Shown here piece by piece: positions 19,390 through 32,043 of a DNA stretch of 35,147 bases (position 1 is the first letter of the stretch; every line of letters starts with the position of its first letter). The stretch is taken from the NCBI GenBank assembly GCA_001770325.1, contig MEQT01000292.1, forward strand, positions 1-35,147, read 5' to 3'. The notes beneath the pieces were generated by a model that was not told the origin of the DNA, made no database searches, and saw nothing but the letters and a program-made list of their open reading frames with translations. This stretch comes from Betaproteobacteria bacterium RIFCSPLOWO2_02_64_14. GTDB taxonomy: Bacteria; Pseudomonadota; Gammaproteobacteria; Burkholderiales; SG8-41. Position numbers and translations under genes: made by a program.

Positions 19390-19543
19390 ACTAACGCAGA
19401 CGAAACGAAACCGGAAAGGCGTGAGCCGTGAGCCGTGATTCGATGCCCTCAGACAGACGCGGCCCTGTCGGTTCACGGTTCACGGATCACCTTCTCACGA
19501 TGAAACAATGCGCGCTGCGTTCATCTTCGTTGATCAGCGGTTT
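19390..19543 (+). repeat. Intergenic nested-palindrome repeat, copy B
   Basis: GTGAGCCGTGAGCCGTGATTC (19421-19441) / GGTTCACGGTTCACGGATCAC (19470-19490); outer arms at about 19390-19414 and 19514-19543. Confidence 0.85.
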
Positions 19544-19550
19544 CGCGCCT

Positions 19551-20552
19551 TCAGTTGTTCTCGCGGGCGGCGGCGAGGAGTTCCAGCGCGGCGGCGGACG
19601 GCGTCAGCGCGCCGCGGCTCACCGCCGCGGTGAGCCGGTCGAGGCTGTCGCGCACCGAAGGGTGGCGGCGAAAGCGCGCGCGCAGCTCCGCATCGATCAA
19701 ACCCCACATCCAGTCCACCGCCTGCCGCCGCCGCTTCGCCTGAAGTTCGCCGCTCGCGGTCATCGCTGCCTCGAAACGCGTGACCTCATTCCACAACCCA
19801 GGCACGCCGGCGCCGGTCAGCGCGCTCACCGCCAGCACCGGCGGCGCCCACTCCGGGGATGCCGGGGCAAGCAGGGTGAGGACATTCTGCACCTGCGCGC
19901 GCGCAAGTTCGGCTGCCCGCGCATCGAGATCCGCCTTGTTGATGACCACCATATCGGCAAGTTCGATGATGCCTTTCTTCAACGCCTGCAGTTCGTCCCC
20001 GGCATGGGGCAACTGCAGCAGCACGAACATGTCCACCATGCCGGCGACCGCGACTTCGGACTGCCCGACCCCGACCGTTTCCACGATGATGACGCCGTAA
20101 CCCGCCGCCTCGCACAGCAGGATCGCCTCGCGCGTTTTCTCCGCCACGCCGCCAAGCGTCCCACGCGAGGGCGAAGGCCGGATGAAGGCGTTGGGGTGCT
20201 GGGCGAGGCGTTCCATGCGCGTCTTGTCGCCGAGGATGGAACCGCCGCTCACCGCGCTCGACGGATCGACCGCCAGCACCGCAACGCGCCGGCCCTCCTC
20301 CGCTACGTGCACCCCGAGCGCCTCCAGCAACGTCGACTTCCCCACCCCCGGCGCGCCGCTCACGCCGAGGCGCAGCGACCGCCCGGTGTGCGGCGACAGC
20401 GCTTCGAGCAGGGACTGGGCGCGCAGCTGATGCTCGCGGCGCGAGGATTCGACGAGCGTGATCGCCCGCGCCAGCGCGCGCCGCTCGCCGGCAAGCACAC
20501 CGGCGGCAAGCGCTTCAGCCGCAGGATCCATGCCCGGCGGGAAACGGCTCAC
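19551..20552 (-). CDS. meaB: Methylmalonyl-CoA mutase-associated GTPase MeaB (ArgK family)
   Basis: [71 protein letters not shown]. Confidence 0.95.
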   Translation of the reverse strand: MSRFPPGMDPAAEALAAGVLAGERRALARAITLVESSRREHQLRAQSLLEALSPHTGRSLRLGVSGAPGVGKSTLLEALGVHVAEEGRRVAVLAVDPSSAVSGGSILGDKTRMERLAQHPNAFIRPSPSRGTLGGVAEKTREAILLCEAAGYGVIIVETVGVGQSEVAVAGMVDMFVLLQLPHAGDELQALKKGIIELADMVVINKADLDARAAELARAQVQNVLTLLAPASPEWAPPVLAVSALTGAGVPGLWNEVTRFEAAMTASGELQAKRRRQAVDWMWGLIDAELRARFRRHPSVRDSLDRLTAAVSRGALTPSAAALELLAAARENN

Positions 20553-20559
20553 TGCGACG

Positions 20560-22731
20560 TCACCCTGCCGTTGCCACGATCCCGCGCCGTTCGCGCACCG
20601 CCCGGAGCACTTCGCGCGCCGCATCCGCGATCACCGTGCCCGGCCCGAACACCGCCGCGGCGCCGGCTTTCTTCAGAAACTCGTAGTCCGGGAGCGGGAT
20701 GACGCCGCCTACCACCACGAGCACATCCTCTCCCCCCGCTTCCCTGAGCGCATTCGCGAGCGCCGGCACCAGCGTCTTGTGCGCGGCGGCGAGCGTCGAT
20801 ACGCCGATGACGTGCACGTCGTTCTCGATCGCCTGGCGCGCGGCTTCTTCGGGCGTCTGGAACAGCGGGCCCACGTCGACATCGAAACCGAGGTCGGCAA
20901 AGGCGGTGGCGATCACTTTGGCGCCGCGATCGTGGCCATCCTGGCCGAGCTTGGCGATAAGGATGCGCGGGCGCCGGCCTTCATCCGCCGCGAACGCCTC
21001 GACATCGCGCTTCAACACCTGCCATTTTTCGTCGCGGCCGAACGCCGCGCCGTAGACGCCGGAGACGAGTTCGGTCGAAGCCTGGTAGCGGGTGAACGCC
21101 GCTTCGAGCGCGCTCGAGATCTCCCCCACCGTGGCGCGCAACCGGATGGCGCGGATCGCGAGATCGAGCAGGTTGCCGGCGCTGCTTCTGCCGGCCTCGG
21201 TCAGCGCGGCGAGCGCGGATTCAACCGCGCGCGCTTCGCGCTTCGCGCGGATCTCCCGGAGCCGGCGCACCTGCGCCTCGCGCACCGCGGTGTTGTCCAC
21301 TTCCCGCAAGTCGATCGGCGCTTCGTTGTCGGGACGATACTTGTTCACCCCCACGATCACATCGGAGCCCGAGTCGATGCGCGCCTGCTGCTCGGCGGCG
21401 CAGCGCTCGATGCGGCGCTTGGCCCAGCCCGATTCGATGGCGCGCACCATGCCGCCCATGCGCTCCACTTCCTCGATGATCTCCCACGCCTTGCCGGCAA
21501 GCTCGTGGGTCAGCCGCTCCATCATGTAGGAACCCGCCCACGGATCGACCACCTGCGTGATGTGCGTCTCTTCCTGCAGGATCAATTGCGTGTTGCGCGC
21601 GATGCGCGCGGCAAAGTCGCTCGGCAGCGCGATCGCCTCGTCGAGCGCATTGGTGTGCAGGCTCTGCGTGCCGCCGAACACGGCCGCCATCGCCTCGATC
21701 GCGGTGCGCACCACATTGTTGTACGGGTCCTGCTCGGTCAACGACCAGCCCGAGGTCTGGCAGTGGGTGCGCAGCATGAGCGACCGGGGCTCTGTCGCGC
21801 CGAACGTCTCCTTCATGATCCGGCACCACAAGAGCCGCGCGGCGCGCAGCTTGGCGATCTCCAGATAGAAATTCATGCCGATGCCGAAGAAGAACGACAA
21901 CCGCGGCGCGAATTCGTCCACCTTCATGCCGCGGCTCACCGCGGCGCGCACGTATTCCATGCCGTCGGCGAGCGTGAACGCGAGTTCCAGCGCCTGTGTC
22001 GCACCGGCCTCCTGGATGTGGTAGCCGGAAATCGAGATCGAGTTGAACTTCGGCATGTGCGCCGCGGTGTATTCGATAATGTCGGCGACGATCCGCATCG
22101 ACGGCTGGGGCGGGTAGATGTAGGTGTTGCGGACCATGAACTCCTTGAGGATGTCGTTCTGGATAGTGCCGGAGAGTTGCGCCTGGGCGACACCTTGCTC
22201 CTCCCCCGCAACGATGTAACCCGCGAGCACCGGAAGTACCGCCCCGTTCATGGTCATCGAGACCGACACCCGATCGAGCGGTATGCCGTCGAACAGGATC
22301 TTCATGTCCTCCACGGAATCGATCGCGACCCCCGCCTTGCCGACGTCGCCGATGACGCGCGGATGATCGGAATCGTAGCCGCGGTGCGTGGCGAGATCGA
22401 ACGCGACCGACACACCCTGGCCGCCGCCGGCGAGCGTCTGGCGATAGAACGCGTTCGATTCCTCCGCGGTCGAGAAGCCCGCGTACTGGCGGATCGTCCA
22501 CGGCCGGCCGCTGTACATGGTCGGCTGCGGCCCGCGCAGGTAGGGCTCGAAGCCGGGCAGCGTGTCGAGCGCCGGCAGCCCCTGGACATCGGCGGCGGTG
22601 TAGAGCGGCTTGACGCTCAGGCCCTCGGGCGTCGTCCAGTTCAGTGCGGAGAGCGGCTTGCCTTCCAGCGACCTGGCGACGGCGGCTTCCCAGTCCGCCA
22701 GCGTGGGCCGCTTCGTGTTGTCCGCGCTCAT
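20560..22731 (-). CDS. scpA: Methylmalonyl-CoA mutase, single-chain with B12-binding domain
   Basis: 723 aa; [41 protein letters not shown]12 site [16 protein letters not shown]. Confidence 0.96.
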   Translation of the reverse strand: MSADNTKRPTLADWEAAVARSLEGKPLSALNWTTPEGLSVKPLYTAADVQGLPALDTLPGFEPYLRGPQPTMYSGRPWTIRQYAGFSTAEESNAFYRQTLAGGGQGVSVAFDLATHRGYDSDHPRVIGDVGKAGVAIDSVEDMKILFDGIPLDRVSVSMTMNGAVLPVLAGYIVAGEEQGVAQAQLSGTIQNDILKEFMVRNTYIYPPQPSMRIVADIIEYTAAHMPKFNSISISGYHIQEAGATQALELAFTLADGMEYVRAAVSRGMKVDEFAPRLSFFFGIGMNFYLEIAKLRAARLLWCRIMKETFGATEPRSLMLRTHCQTSGWSLTEQDPYNNVVRTAIEAMAAVFGGTQSLHTNALDEAIALPSDFAARIARNTQLILQEETHITQVVDPWAGSYMMERLTHELAGKAWEIIEEVERMGGMVRAIESGWAKRRIERCAAEQQARIDSGSDVIVGVNKYRPDNEAPIDLREVDNTAVREAQVRRLREIRAKREARAVESALAALTEAGRSSAGNLLDLAIRAIRLRATVGEISSALEAAFTRYQASTELVSGVYGAAFGRDEKWQVLKRDVEAFAADEGRRPRILIAKLGQDGHDRGAKVIATAFADLGFDVDVGPLFQTPEEAARQAIENDVHVIGVSTLAAAHKTLVPALANALREAGGEDVLVVVGGVIPLPDYEFLKKAGAAAVFGPGTVIADAAREVLRAVRERRGIVATAG

Positions 22732-22875
22732 GAAAATTCCTCCGGTGCGTCGCTGCTCAAGGATCGGTCAATGGCGTTCGGTTCGAGCCGGGTCGCGCTG
22801 CCGGACGCACCGCGCCGGGGAGGGTGGCGCGTCGTCATGATTGATGCCACCATACCAGAAAAGCGGGGAATTCGC

Positions 22876-24282
22876 ATGGATGCACCACGCACCCTATTCG
22901 AGAAAATCTGGGATCGGCACGTCATCCTCACCCGCGGGGAGAGCGAGGTGCTCATCTATATCGACCGCAATATCGTGCACGAGGGCTCGTTCCTCGCCTT
23001 TGGCCAGCTCGCGCGCGAAGGCCATAGAGTCAGACGGCCGCGCCAGAATATCGCGACCGCCGACCACTACGTGCCGACCGCCGGCCGCGGACAGGGCCTT
23101 GCCGGCGTCAACGATCCCGAGGTGCGCGGCATGATCGAGCTGCTCGAAAAGAACGCCGCAGAACACGGCCTGTCACATCTTGGCATCGACGATCCGCGCC
23201 AGGGGATCGTGCACGTCGTGGGCCCGGAACTGGGTTTCACCCAGCCCGGCCTCACCCTCGCCTGCGGCGATTCGCACACCTCCACTCACGGCGCGCTCGG
23301 CGCGTTTGCGTTCGGCATCGGCGCATCGCAACTGAAGCAGGTGCTCGCCACCCAGTGCCTGTGGCAGAAGAGGCCCCGCACGCTGCGCGTCACCGTGGAT
23401 GGCACGCTCGGGCCGGGCATCGGCGGCAAGGACGTGATCCTCGCGATCATCGCCGAAATCGGCACCGCAGGCGCTACCGGTCATGTCGTCGAATATGGTG
23501 GAGCCGCGATCCGGGCGCTGTCGGTCGAAGGCCGGCTCACGGTATGCAACATGTCGATCGAAGCCGGCGCGCGCGCCGGCATGGTCGCGCCCGACGACAC
23601 GACGTACGCGTATCTCGCCGGGCGCGAGTACTCGCCCAAGGGCCGGGACTGGGACCTGGCACTCGATCATTGGCGCACCCTGCCGAGCGACGACGGCGCG
23701 CGCTTCGATCGCGAGGTACGCCTCGACGGCTCGCGGCTCGCACCCATGCTCACCTGGGGCACCAGTCCCGAGGAAGCGGCCGCGGTCGACACCCGCGTGC
23801 CCGACCCGGCGCAAATGGCGGACCCCGGCAAACGCGCGCACGCCGAGCAGGCGCTCTCCTATATGGATCTGAAGCCCGGAATGCCGCTGAGCGAAATCCG
23901 CGTCGACCGCGCGTTTATCGGCACCTGCACCAACGGGCGCATCGAGGACCTGCGCGCAGCCGCAGCGGTGCTGAAAGGCAGGAAGTCCGTGGTGGCGGGC
24001 TGGGTGTCGCCCGGATCGACTCCAATCAAGCGCCAGGCGGAAGCTGAGGGTCTGGACCGGATCTTCCGCGACGCCGGCCTGGAATGGCGCGGCTCGGGCT
24101 GCTCGGGATGTGCCGCCATGAACGGCGATTCGGTGCCGGCAGGCATGCGCTGCGCCTCGACCTCCAACCGCAATTTCGAAGGACGGCAGGGCAAGCGCGC
24201 ACGCACGCACCTGATGAGCCCGGCGATGGTCGCCGCCGCTGCGGTGACCGGCAAGATCACCGACGTGCGCAATTTCCTGTAA
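22876..24282 (+). CDS. leuC: 3-isopropylmalate dehydratase large subunit (aconitase superfamily)
   Basis: ATG at 22876; TLFEKIWDRHVI; GDSHTSTHGALGAFAFGIG; FIGTCTNGRIEDL; CSGCAAMNGD Fe-S cysteines. Confidence 0.93.
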   Translation: MDAPRTLFEKIWDRHVILTRGESEVLIYIDRNIVHEGSFLAFGQLAREGHRVRRPRQNIATADHYVPTAGRGQGLAGVNDPEVRGMIELLEKNAAEHGLSHLGIDDPRQGIVHVVGPELGFTQPGLTLACGDSHTSTHGALGAFAFGIGASQLKQVLATQCLWQKRPRTLRVTVDGTLGPGIGGKDVILAIIAEIGTAGATGHVVEYGGAAIRALSVEGRLTVCNMSIEAGARAGMVAPDDTTYAYLAGREYSPKGRDWDLALDHWRTLPSDDGARFDREVRLDGSRLAPMLTWGTSPEEAAAVDTRVPDPAQMADPGKRAHAEQALSYMDLKPGMPLSEIRVDRAFIGTCTNGRIEDLRAAAAVLKGRKSVVAGWVSPGSTPIKRQAEAEGLDRIFRDAGLEWRGSGCSGCAAMNGDSVPAGMRCASTSNRNFEGRQGKRARTHLMSPAMVAAAAVTGKITDVRNFL

Positions 24283-24296
24283 AGACAATATTGGAA

Positions 24297-24476
24297 CCGC
24301 CGATGAACGCCGATACACGCCTATGGATGCCTTCCAGTACATTCCAGGGCAAACGGGTGATCCGTGAACCGTGAATCGACGAGAGCATCCGGGCTGTCCG
24401 GCGACATCGGATCACGGCTCACGGTTCACGCTTGCCCGGTGTCGTTTCATCCGCGTTCATCGGCGTTCATCGGCGG
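24297..24476 (+). repeat. Intergenic nested-palindrome repeat, copy C (most complete)
   Basis: Outer arms CCGCCGATGAACGCCGAT (24297-24314) / ATCGGCGTTCATCGGCGG (within 24448-24476); inner arms GTGATCCGTGAACCGTGAATC (24357-24377) / GGATCACGGCTCACGGTTCAC (24409-24429). Confidence 0.9.
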
Positions 24477-24489
24477 CTAAGGATTGCGA

Positions 24490-25128
24490 ATGAAGCCCTT
24501 CACTGAACTGACGGCGGTCGCGGCGCCGCTCGATCTGGCGAACGTGGATACCGACAAAATCGTGCCGGCACGCTATCTCCGGAAACCGCGCGAAGGCGGC
24601 TACGGGCAGTACCTGTTCCACGACCTCCGGTTCGACGCCGACGGCAACGAGCGGCCCGGATTCATTCTCAACCAGGCGCCGTGGCGCAGCGCGCAGATTC
24701 TCGTCGCCAGCGTGAACTTCGGCTGCGGCTCCTCGCGCGAGGCCGCGGTTTATGCGCTGATGGATTTCGGCGTCCGTTGCGTGATCGCCTCATCGTTCGG
24801 TGATATCCATTACGGCAACGCATTGCAGAACGGCATGCTGCCGGTGATCCTGCCGGAGGAAACCTGCGCCGCTCTTCGGCAGCATCTGCGCGCGAACCCT
24901 GGAGCGCAACTTACGGTCGACCTGGAAGCGCAGCGCGTGACCGGCGCCGACGGCGCGAGCCATCGCTTCGAGATCGACCCGGTGTACCGCGAGCGGCTGC
25001 TGAAGGGGCTCGACGACGTCGGGTTGATACTGCAGCACCTGCCCGAGATCGAGGCATTCGAGCAGCGCCACCGCGGCGTCATGCCGTGGCTCGGGTGCGA
25101 CAGGAAGGGCGTGAACCGTGAGCCGTGA
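24490..25128 (+). CDS. leuD: 3-isopropylmalate dehydratase small subunit
   Basis: MKPFTELTAVAAPLDLANVDTDKIVPARYLRKP; NFGCGSSREAAVYAL; FGDIHYGNALQNGMLPV. Confidence 0.94.
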   Translation: MKPFTELTAVAAPLDLANVDTDKIVPARYLRKPREGGYGQYLFHDLRFDADGNERPGFILNQAPWRSAQILVASVNFGCGSSREAAVYALMDFGVRCVIASSFGDIHYGNALQNGMLPVILPEETCAALRQHLRANPGAQLTVDLEAQRVTGADGASHRFEIDPVYRERLLKGLDDVGLILQHLPEIEAFEQRHRGVMPWLGCDRKGVNREP

Positions 25129-25230
25129 TCGGACGAACCCAAACTCGCGAAACAGACCTTGTCGGCTCACGGATCACGATTCACGGTTCACCCACGAATT
25201 TGGGCGTCGATCGGGGTCATCTACCGTTTA
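25105..25230 (+). repeat. Intergenic nested-palindrome repeat, copy D (overlaps the leuD 3' end)
   Basis: GGGCGTGAACCGTGAGCCGTGATC (25108-25131) / GGCTCACGGATCACGATTCACGGTTCAC (25164-25191); degenerate outer arm at about 25202-25230. Confidence 0.85.
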
Positions 25231-25252
25231 GCTCGGCAATAGGAGGGTTTTG

Positions 25253-26164
25253 ATGGCAGGGCAAGGCAAGGGCGCGGTACGGGCGATTCTCTATGCGCTC
25301 GCCGCGAACGCCGGGATCGCAGCGGCGAAAGGCGGTGCGGCGTTCTGGACCGGCTCGGGCGCGATGCTGGCGGAGACCATCCATTCGGTTGCCGACTGCG
25401 CGAACCAGGTGCTGCTGCTCATCGGGCTCAAGCGCTCGCAGCGTCCCGCCACCGCCGACCATCCGCTGGGTTACGGCCGCGCCACCTATTTCTGGTCGAT
25501 GATCGTCGCGCTGATGCTGTTTTCGGTGGGCGGCCTGTACGCGGTCTACGAGGGCATCGAGCGGCTCATGCATCCCGCGCCAATCAGGGACCCTTGGCTT
25601 GCCGTGGGCATCCTCGCTTTCAGCGTCGCACTCGAAGCGGGGTCGCTGTGGGGCGCATTGAAGATCATCCACGAGCAGCGGGGCAGCCGCACGTTCTGGG
25701 AATGGTTCCGCGCCACTCGCCAGAGCGAACTGATGGTGGTTGCGGGCGAGGATATTGCCGCGCTGCTCGGGCTGGTGTTTGCTTTGATCGCCGTGATCGT
25801 TGCGATCGTGACGGGAAACCCGCTGTTCGATGCGCTGGGCAGCCTCGCTATCGGCACGCTGCTGATCGTGGTGGCCTTTGCGGTCATGCGCGAAGTGAAA
25901 GGCATGATCGTCGGCGAGAGCGCCGATCCGCTCGTGCACGCCGAAATCGAGCGCTTCGTGGCCGTGCGTCCGGAAGTGGATGCGGTACTCAATCTCATCA
26001 CGCTGCAGTGGGGCGAGCGCGTGGTGGTGGCGGCCAAGGTGCGCATGCGGGAATCCAGCGATGCCGCGCGGCTCGTCGAACACATCAATGCCTGCGAGGT
26101 GGCCCTCAAACAGCGCTTCCCCCAAGTAGCATGGATTTTCTTCGAACCTGACGTTGTCACATGA
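25253..26164 (+). CDS. Cation diffusion facilitator family transporter
   Basis: AKGGAAFWTGSGAMLAETIHSVADCANQVLLLIGLKRSQRPATADHPLGYGRATYFWSM motif set. Confidence 0.93.
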   Translation: MAGQGKGAVRAILYALAANAGIAAAKGGAAFWTGSGAMLAETIHSVADCANQVLLLIGLKRSQRPATADHPLGYGRATYFWSMIVALMLFSVGGLYAVYEGIERLMHPAPIRDPWLAVGILAFSVALEAGSLWGALKIIHEQRGSRTFWEWFRATRQSELMVVAGEDIAALLGLVFALIAVIVAIVTGNPLFDALGSLAIGTLLIVVAFAVMREVKGMIVGESADPLVHAEIERFVAVRPEVDAVLNLITLQWGERVVVAAKVRMRESSDAARLVEHINACEVALKQRFPQVAWIFFEPDVVT

Positions 26165-26211
26165 CGGGGCTTGCCGCCGCTGCGTAGCGGGCCGGCGGGC
26201 TCGGACAGGAT

Positions 26212-26970
26212 ATGAGAATGTTGAACAACACAACGCTGCTCCTGCTGGCGGTCGCCGCGGGCGTGGTCGCCTGCTGGTGGCTGCTTGGCGGCGCAGCGGG
26301 GGCGCGCGATTGGCGCACCGCCAGCAGCGAACCGGTCGGAATCGCGCCTGACCCGGCGGTGACGCCCGACCCATTGATCCAGGTTTACGCGGCGCGCGCC
26401 TGGGGTTGGCGGGGTTACTTCGGCGTGCACACCTGGATCGCAGTCAAGCGCACCAACGGCGCCGCCTATACGGTCTACGAGGTGATCGGCTGGCGCCTGC
26501 GCTCGAGCGATACGGCGGTTGCCATCCGGCAACGCCCGCCCGACGCGCGCTGGTTCGGCAGCGCCCCCGTGCTGCTTGCCGAAAAGCGCGGCAACGGGAT
26601 CGACGCCCTGATAGACCGCATCGACCGCGTCGCGCGCGAATATCCTTACGCCGGGGTTTACTCGGCCTGGCCCGGACCCAATTCCAACACGTTCACCGCG
26701 TATCTCACCCGCGTCGTGCCCGAACTCGGCGCGGACCTGCCGCCCACCGCCATCGGCAAGGACTACCTCGGCGACAAGTTCGTTGCCCGGGCGCCGAGCG
26801 GGCGGGGTTTTCAGTTATCGCTCTATGGTCTGTTGGGCGTGCTGGCGAGCGGCCCGGAAGGCATCGAAGTGAATCTGTTCGGACTTTCCTTCGGCGTCGA
26901 TCCGTTGGCGCCGGCTATCAAGCTCCCCTTCTTCGGGCGTCTCGGCGCCACCAGCACCACGTATCGGTAA
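26212..26970 (+). CDS. DUF3750-like membrane-anchored protein
   Basis: 252 aa; N-terminal TM helix; IQVYAARAWGWRGYFGVHTWIAVKR...YPYAGVYSAWPGPNSNTFTAYLTR. Confidence 0.75.
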   Translation: MRMLNNTTLLLLAVAAGVVACWWLLGGAAGARDWRTASSEPVGIAPDPAVTPDPLIQVYAARAWGWRGYFGVHTWIAVKRTNGAAYTVYEVIGWRLRSSDTAVAIRQRPPDARWFGSAPVLLAEKRGNGIDALIDRIDRVAREYPYAGVYSAWPGPNSNTFTAYLTRVVPELGADLPPTAIGKDYLGDKFVARAPSGRGFQLSLYGLLGVLASGPEGIEVNLFGLSFGVDPLAPAIKLPFFGRLGATSTTYR

Positions 26971-27000
26971 CCGCATTCGTCGGGGCCAGCGCGGCCCGGC

Positions 27001-27999
27001 TTGCGCTATCATGCGCGCAGGAAGGAGCCGGAAGTGCTCATCAACTGCGCCGCATACCAGGACGGCAGGAAGCTCGCCGATATCGGCAAGCACGACATCC
27101 ACAGCTACCTCAACCGCCCCGGCTGCTTCGTCTGGGTAGCGCTGAAGGACGCGACCCCCGACGAACTCGCCGACATGCAGCGCGAGTTCGGCCTGCACGA
27201 ACTCGCGGTGGAGGACGCGAGCCACGGCCACCAGCGTCCGAAACTCGAGGAATACGGCGACTCGCTATTCGCCGTCGTACGCACGGTCGAATACGTCGGG
27301 GAGGAACTCAACGTCGGCGAAGTGCATATCTTCGTCGGCAGGAACTACGTGCTGTCGACGCGCAATCGCACCCGCGAGGGATTCGCCAGCGTGCGCGAGC
27401 GCTGTGAGCGCGAGCCGCAGCTACTCAAGCTCGGCGCGGGCTTCGTGCTCTATGCGCTCATCGACACGGTGGTGGACCGCTATTTCCCCGTGTTGGAAGA
27501 CCTGGAAGACGATCTCGAGCGGGTGGAGCGGCGCATCTTTTCGGGAGCGCCGGCGCGGGAGAACATCGAGCAACTCTACGCCCTCAAGCAGAAGCTGATG
27601 GAACTCAAGCACGCGGCGGGACCCCTGCAGGAGACCGCGGGCAAGCTCTACGGCGGGCGGGTGCCGGAAGTGTGCCTTGGCACCCAGGACTATTTTCGCG
27701 ACGTCTACGACCACCTGCTGCGCATCAACCAGTCGATCGACAGCCTGCGCGAGATGGTGACGACCGCGATCTCGGTGAACCTGTCGCTGATCACGCTGGG
27801 GGAGAACCAGACCACCAAGCAGCTCGCGGCTTACGCGGCTCTCGTCGCCGTACCCACCATGATCGCCGGCGTCTACGGCATGAATTTCGATTACATGCCG
27901 GAAATCAAGTGGGTATGGGGCTACCCTTTCGCCGTCGGCCTCATGGTGGTGATCGACGTCTATCTCTTCGTCCGCTTCCGCAAGGCGGGGTGGCTCTAA
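27001..27999 (+). CDS. corA: CorA-type magnesium/cobalt transporter
   Basis: C-terminal TM pair with YGMNFDYMPEIKWVWGYPF; QKLMELKHAAGPLQET; start may be the GTG at 27034. Confidence 0.92.
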   Translation: MRYHARRKEPEVLINCAAYQDGRKLADIGKHDIHSYLNRPGCFVWVALKDATPDELADMQREFGLHELAVEDASHGHQRPKLEEYGDSLFAVVRTVEYVGEELNVGEVHIFVGRNYVLSTRNRTREGFASVRERCEREPQLLKLGAGFVLYALIDTVVDRYFPVLEDLEDDLERVERRIFSGAPARENIEQLYALKQKLMELKHAAGPLQETAGKLYGGRVPEVCLGTQDYFRDVYDHLLRINQSIDSLREMVTTAISVNLSLITLGENQTTKQLAAYAALVAVPTMIAGVYGMNFDYMPEIKWVWGYPFAVGLMVVIDVYLFVRFRKAGWL

Positions 28000-28045
28000 C
28001 GGCGCATCGCGTCAGGGCCGGCTCACGCTGCGGCCGCGCGCCGAG

Positions 28046-28615
28046 TCAACTGCGAATCGCCTCAAGCCAGCGCGTCACTTGTTCCGCGTTCTGGTCGGGC
28101 GGGAATACCGGGTAGAACACCTTCTCGATCGTGCCATCGCGGAGGATGAGCGTGAGGCGTTTGATCAGCGTCATGCCGTCGACCGAGAAGGTCGGCAGCT
28201 TGAGCGCCCGCGCAAATGCGAGCTTCTCGTCAGAGAGCAGATCGAACGGCAGGTGCAGCCGCTCGGCCGCTTCGCGCTGATAGGCGCTGTCCTGGGTGCT
28301 CAGGCCGAACACCTCGCCCACACCAAGACCGCGCAGTTCCTGGTAGTGATCGCGGAAGGCGCACGACTGGGGGGTGCAGCCGCGCGCGCCGGGAATCTGG
28401 TTCCAGCCCGCCGGCACCTCGCGGTCCGGGCGGCCGGTGCGTGGATAGCAATAGACGACCGTGCGGCCGGCGAGTTGCGAGAGATCAACGCCCCGCCCGC
28501 CGGTCGAAACGAGCGGCACGGACGGCAGCCGTAGGCCCGCAAGATGCGCGCACGCACCGTCGTCAACGGGCCGCGGCAGGTCCTTCGGCAGTTCGTAGAG
28601 ATTGTCGCTGCGCAT
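28046..28615 (-). CDS. Peroxiredoxin (AhpC/TSA, BCP-like)
   Basis: YCYPRTGRPDREVPAGWNQIPGARGCTPQSCAFRDHYQELRGLGVGEVFGLSTQD. Confidence 0.88.
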   Translation of the reverse strand: MRSDNLYELPKDLPRPVDDGACAHLAGLRLPSVPLVSTGGRGVDLSQLAGRTVVYCYPRTGRPDREVPAGWNQIPGARGCTPQSCAFRDHYQELRGLGVGEVFGLSTQDSAYQREAAERLHLPFDLLSDEKLAFARALKLPTFSVDGMTLIKRLTLILRDGTIEKVFYPVFPPDQNAEQVTRWLEAIRS

Positions 28616-28646
28616 GCGCGGGAGACGCGTCGTGAAACGGAAACGA

Positions 28647-28850
28647 CTATACGGGACGCGCGCCCTGCGCCGCCTTTCTCAGCCCCATCACGCGCTTGAA
28701 GCAATCCGGACAGGCATAGCGAACACCGCCCCCGAAACGGGTGCGGGACAGCGGCCGCATCGTCGACGCCTCAACGAGGCGCCGGCATTCCGGGCAGCGT
28801 TTGATCTTTGATGGATCCTTGCTCAAATTGTGGCCTTTGGGATCCGGCAA
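28647..28850 (-). CDS. Small zinc-ribbon-like protein
   Basis: 67 aa; two CxxC knuckles, KRCPECRRL and YACPDCFKR. Confidence 0.5.
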   Translation of the reverse strand: MPDPKGHNLSKDPSKIKRCPECRRLVEASTMRPLSRTRFGGGVRYACPDCFKRVMGLRKAAQGARPV

Positions 28851-28877
28851 TCCTCATTCCCCTGTCGCGTTCATCCG

Positions 28878-31074
<2,197 letters not shown>

Positions 31075-31078
<4 letters not shown>

Positions 31079-32043
31079 GAGTTCGTGTCACCTTGCTACC
31101 CGTCGCGGCGGCGCTTGCGCTCGCCGCGCTGTCTGCGCCGGCCCAGACCTATCCCCAGAGGTCGGTTCGCATCATCGTGCCGTATGCCGCCGGCGGCAAT
31201 ACCGATATCACGGCGCGGGCGATCGGCGCCAAGCTCACGGAAGTGTTCGGCCAGCAGGTGATCGTCGACAACCGCCCGGGCGGCGCAACCAATATCGGTT
31301 CCGAACTCGCAGCCAAGGCGCCGCCCGACGGCTACACGCTGTTCATGGGCGGTGCATCCAATGCGATCAACATGACGCTTTTTGCGAAGCCACCGTATGA
31401 GACGTTGCGTGATTTCGCCCCTGTCGTCCTGTGTGTCAAGGGGGCAAACGTGCTATCGGTGCACCCTTCATTGCCGGCGAAGACTCTGAAGGAGCTGATC
31501 GCGCTCGCCAAGGCGCAGCCCGGGAAGCTCAATTTCGCCTCCAGTGGAATCGGCGGCTCCAACCAGATGGCGGGCGAACTGCTGAAAATGATGGCAGGCA
31601 TCAACATGGTGCACGTGCCGTACAAAGGCAACGCGCCGGCGCTGGTCGACACCATCGCGGGCAATGTCCACATGATCTTCAGCGGCGTGCCCGCGCTGGT
31701 GCCGCACATCAATTCGGGGCGGCTGCGTGCAATTGCGATCGGGAGCCTCAAGCGCTTCCAGGCGATCCCTGCTGTTCCGACGTTCGACGAGTCGGGGCTC
31801 AAGGGCTACGAGGCCACCACCTGGTTCGGACTGTTCGCACCGGTCAAGACCCCGAAGGACATCGTCGCGCGCCTCAACACCGAGATCGGCAAAATCCTGG
31901 GTGGTGCCGACATCAAGGGGCGCTTCATCAACGACGGCCTCGAACCGATCGGCGGCACGCAGGAACAGTTCGCGCGCTTCATCCGCGAGGAAATCGACAA
32001 GTACGCGACGGTCATCAAGGCCGCCGGCATCAAACCGCTATGA
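31075..32043 (+). CDS. Bug/TctC-family substrate-binding protein
   Basis: 322 aa; signal peptide; YPQRSVRIIVPYAAGGNTDITARAIG; HVPYKGNAPALVDTIAGNV; ATGA overlap with upstream gene. Confidence 0.95.

Noticed and set aside
20458-22875. 5' half of the 1274 aa plus-strand ORF 20458-24282
   Set aside because: Antisense to scpA/meaB; Arg/His/Ala-rich translation typical of the reverse frame of high-GC genes. Only the part from ATG 22876 (LeuC) is real.
25217-26532. Long minus-strand ORFs of 385 and 328 aa
   Set aside because: Antisense to the CDF transporter and the DUF3750 gene; shadow frames.
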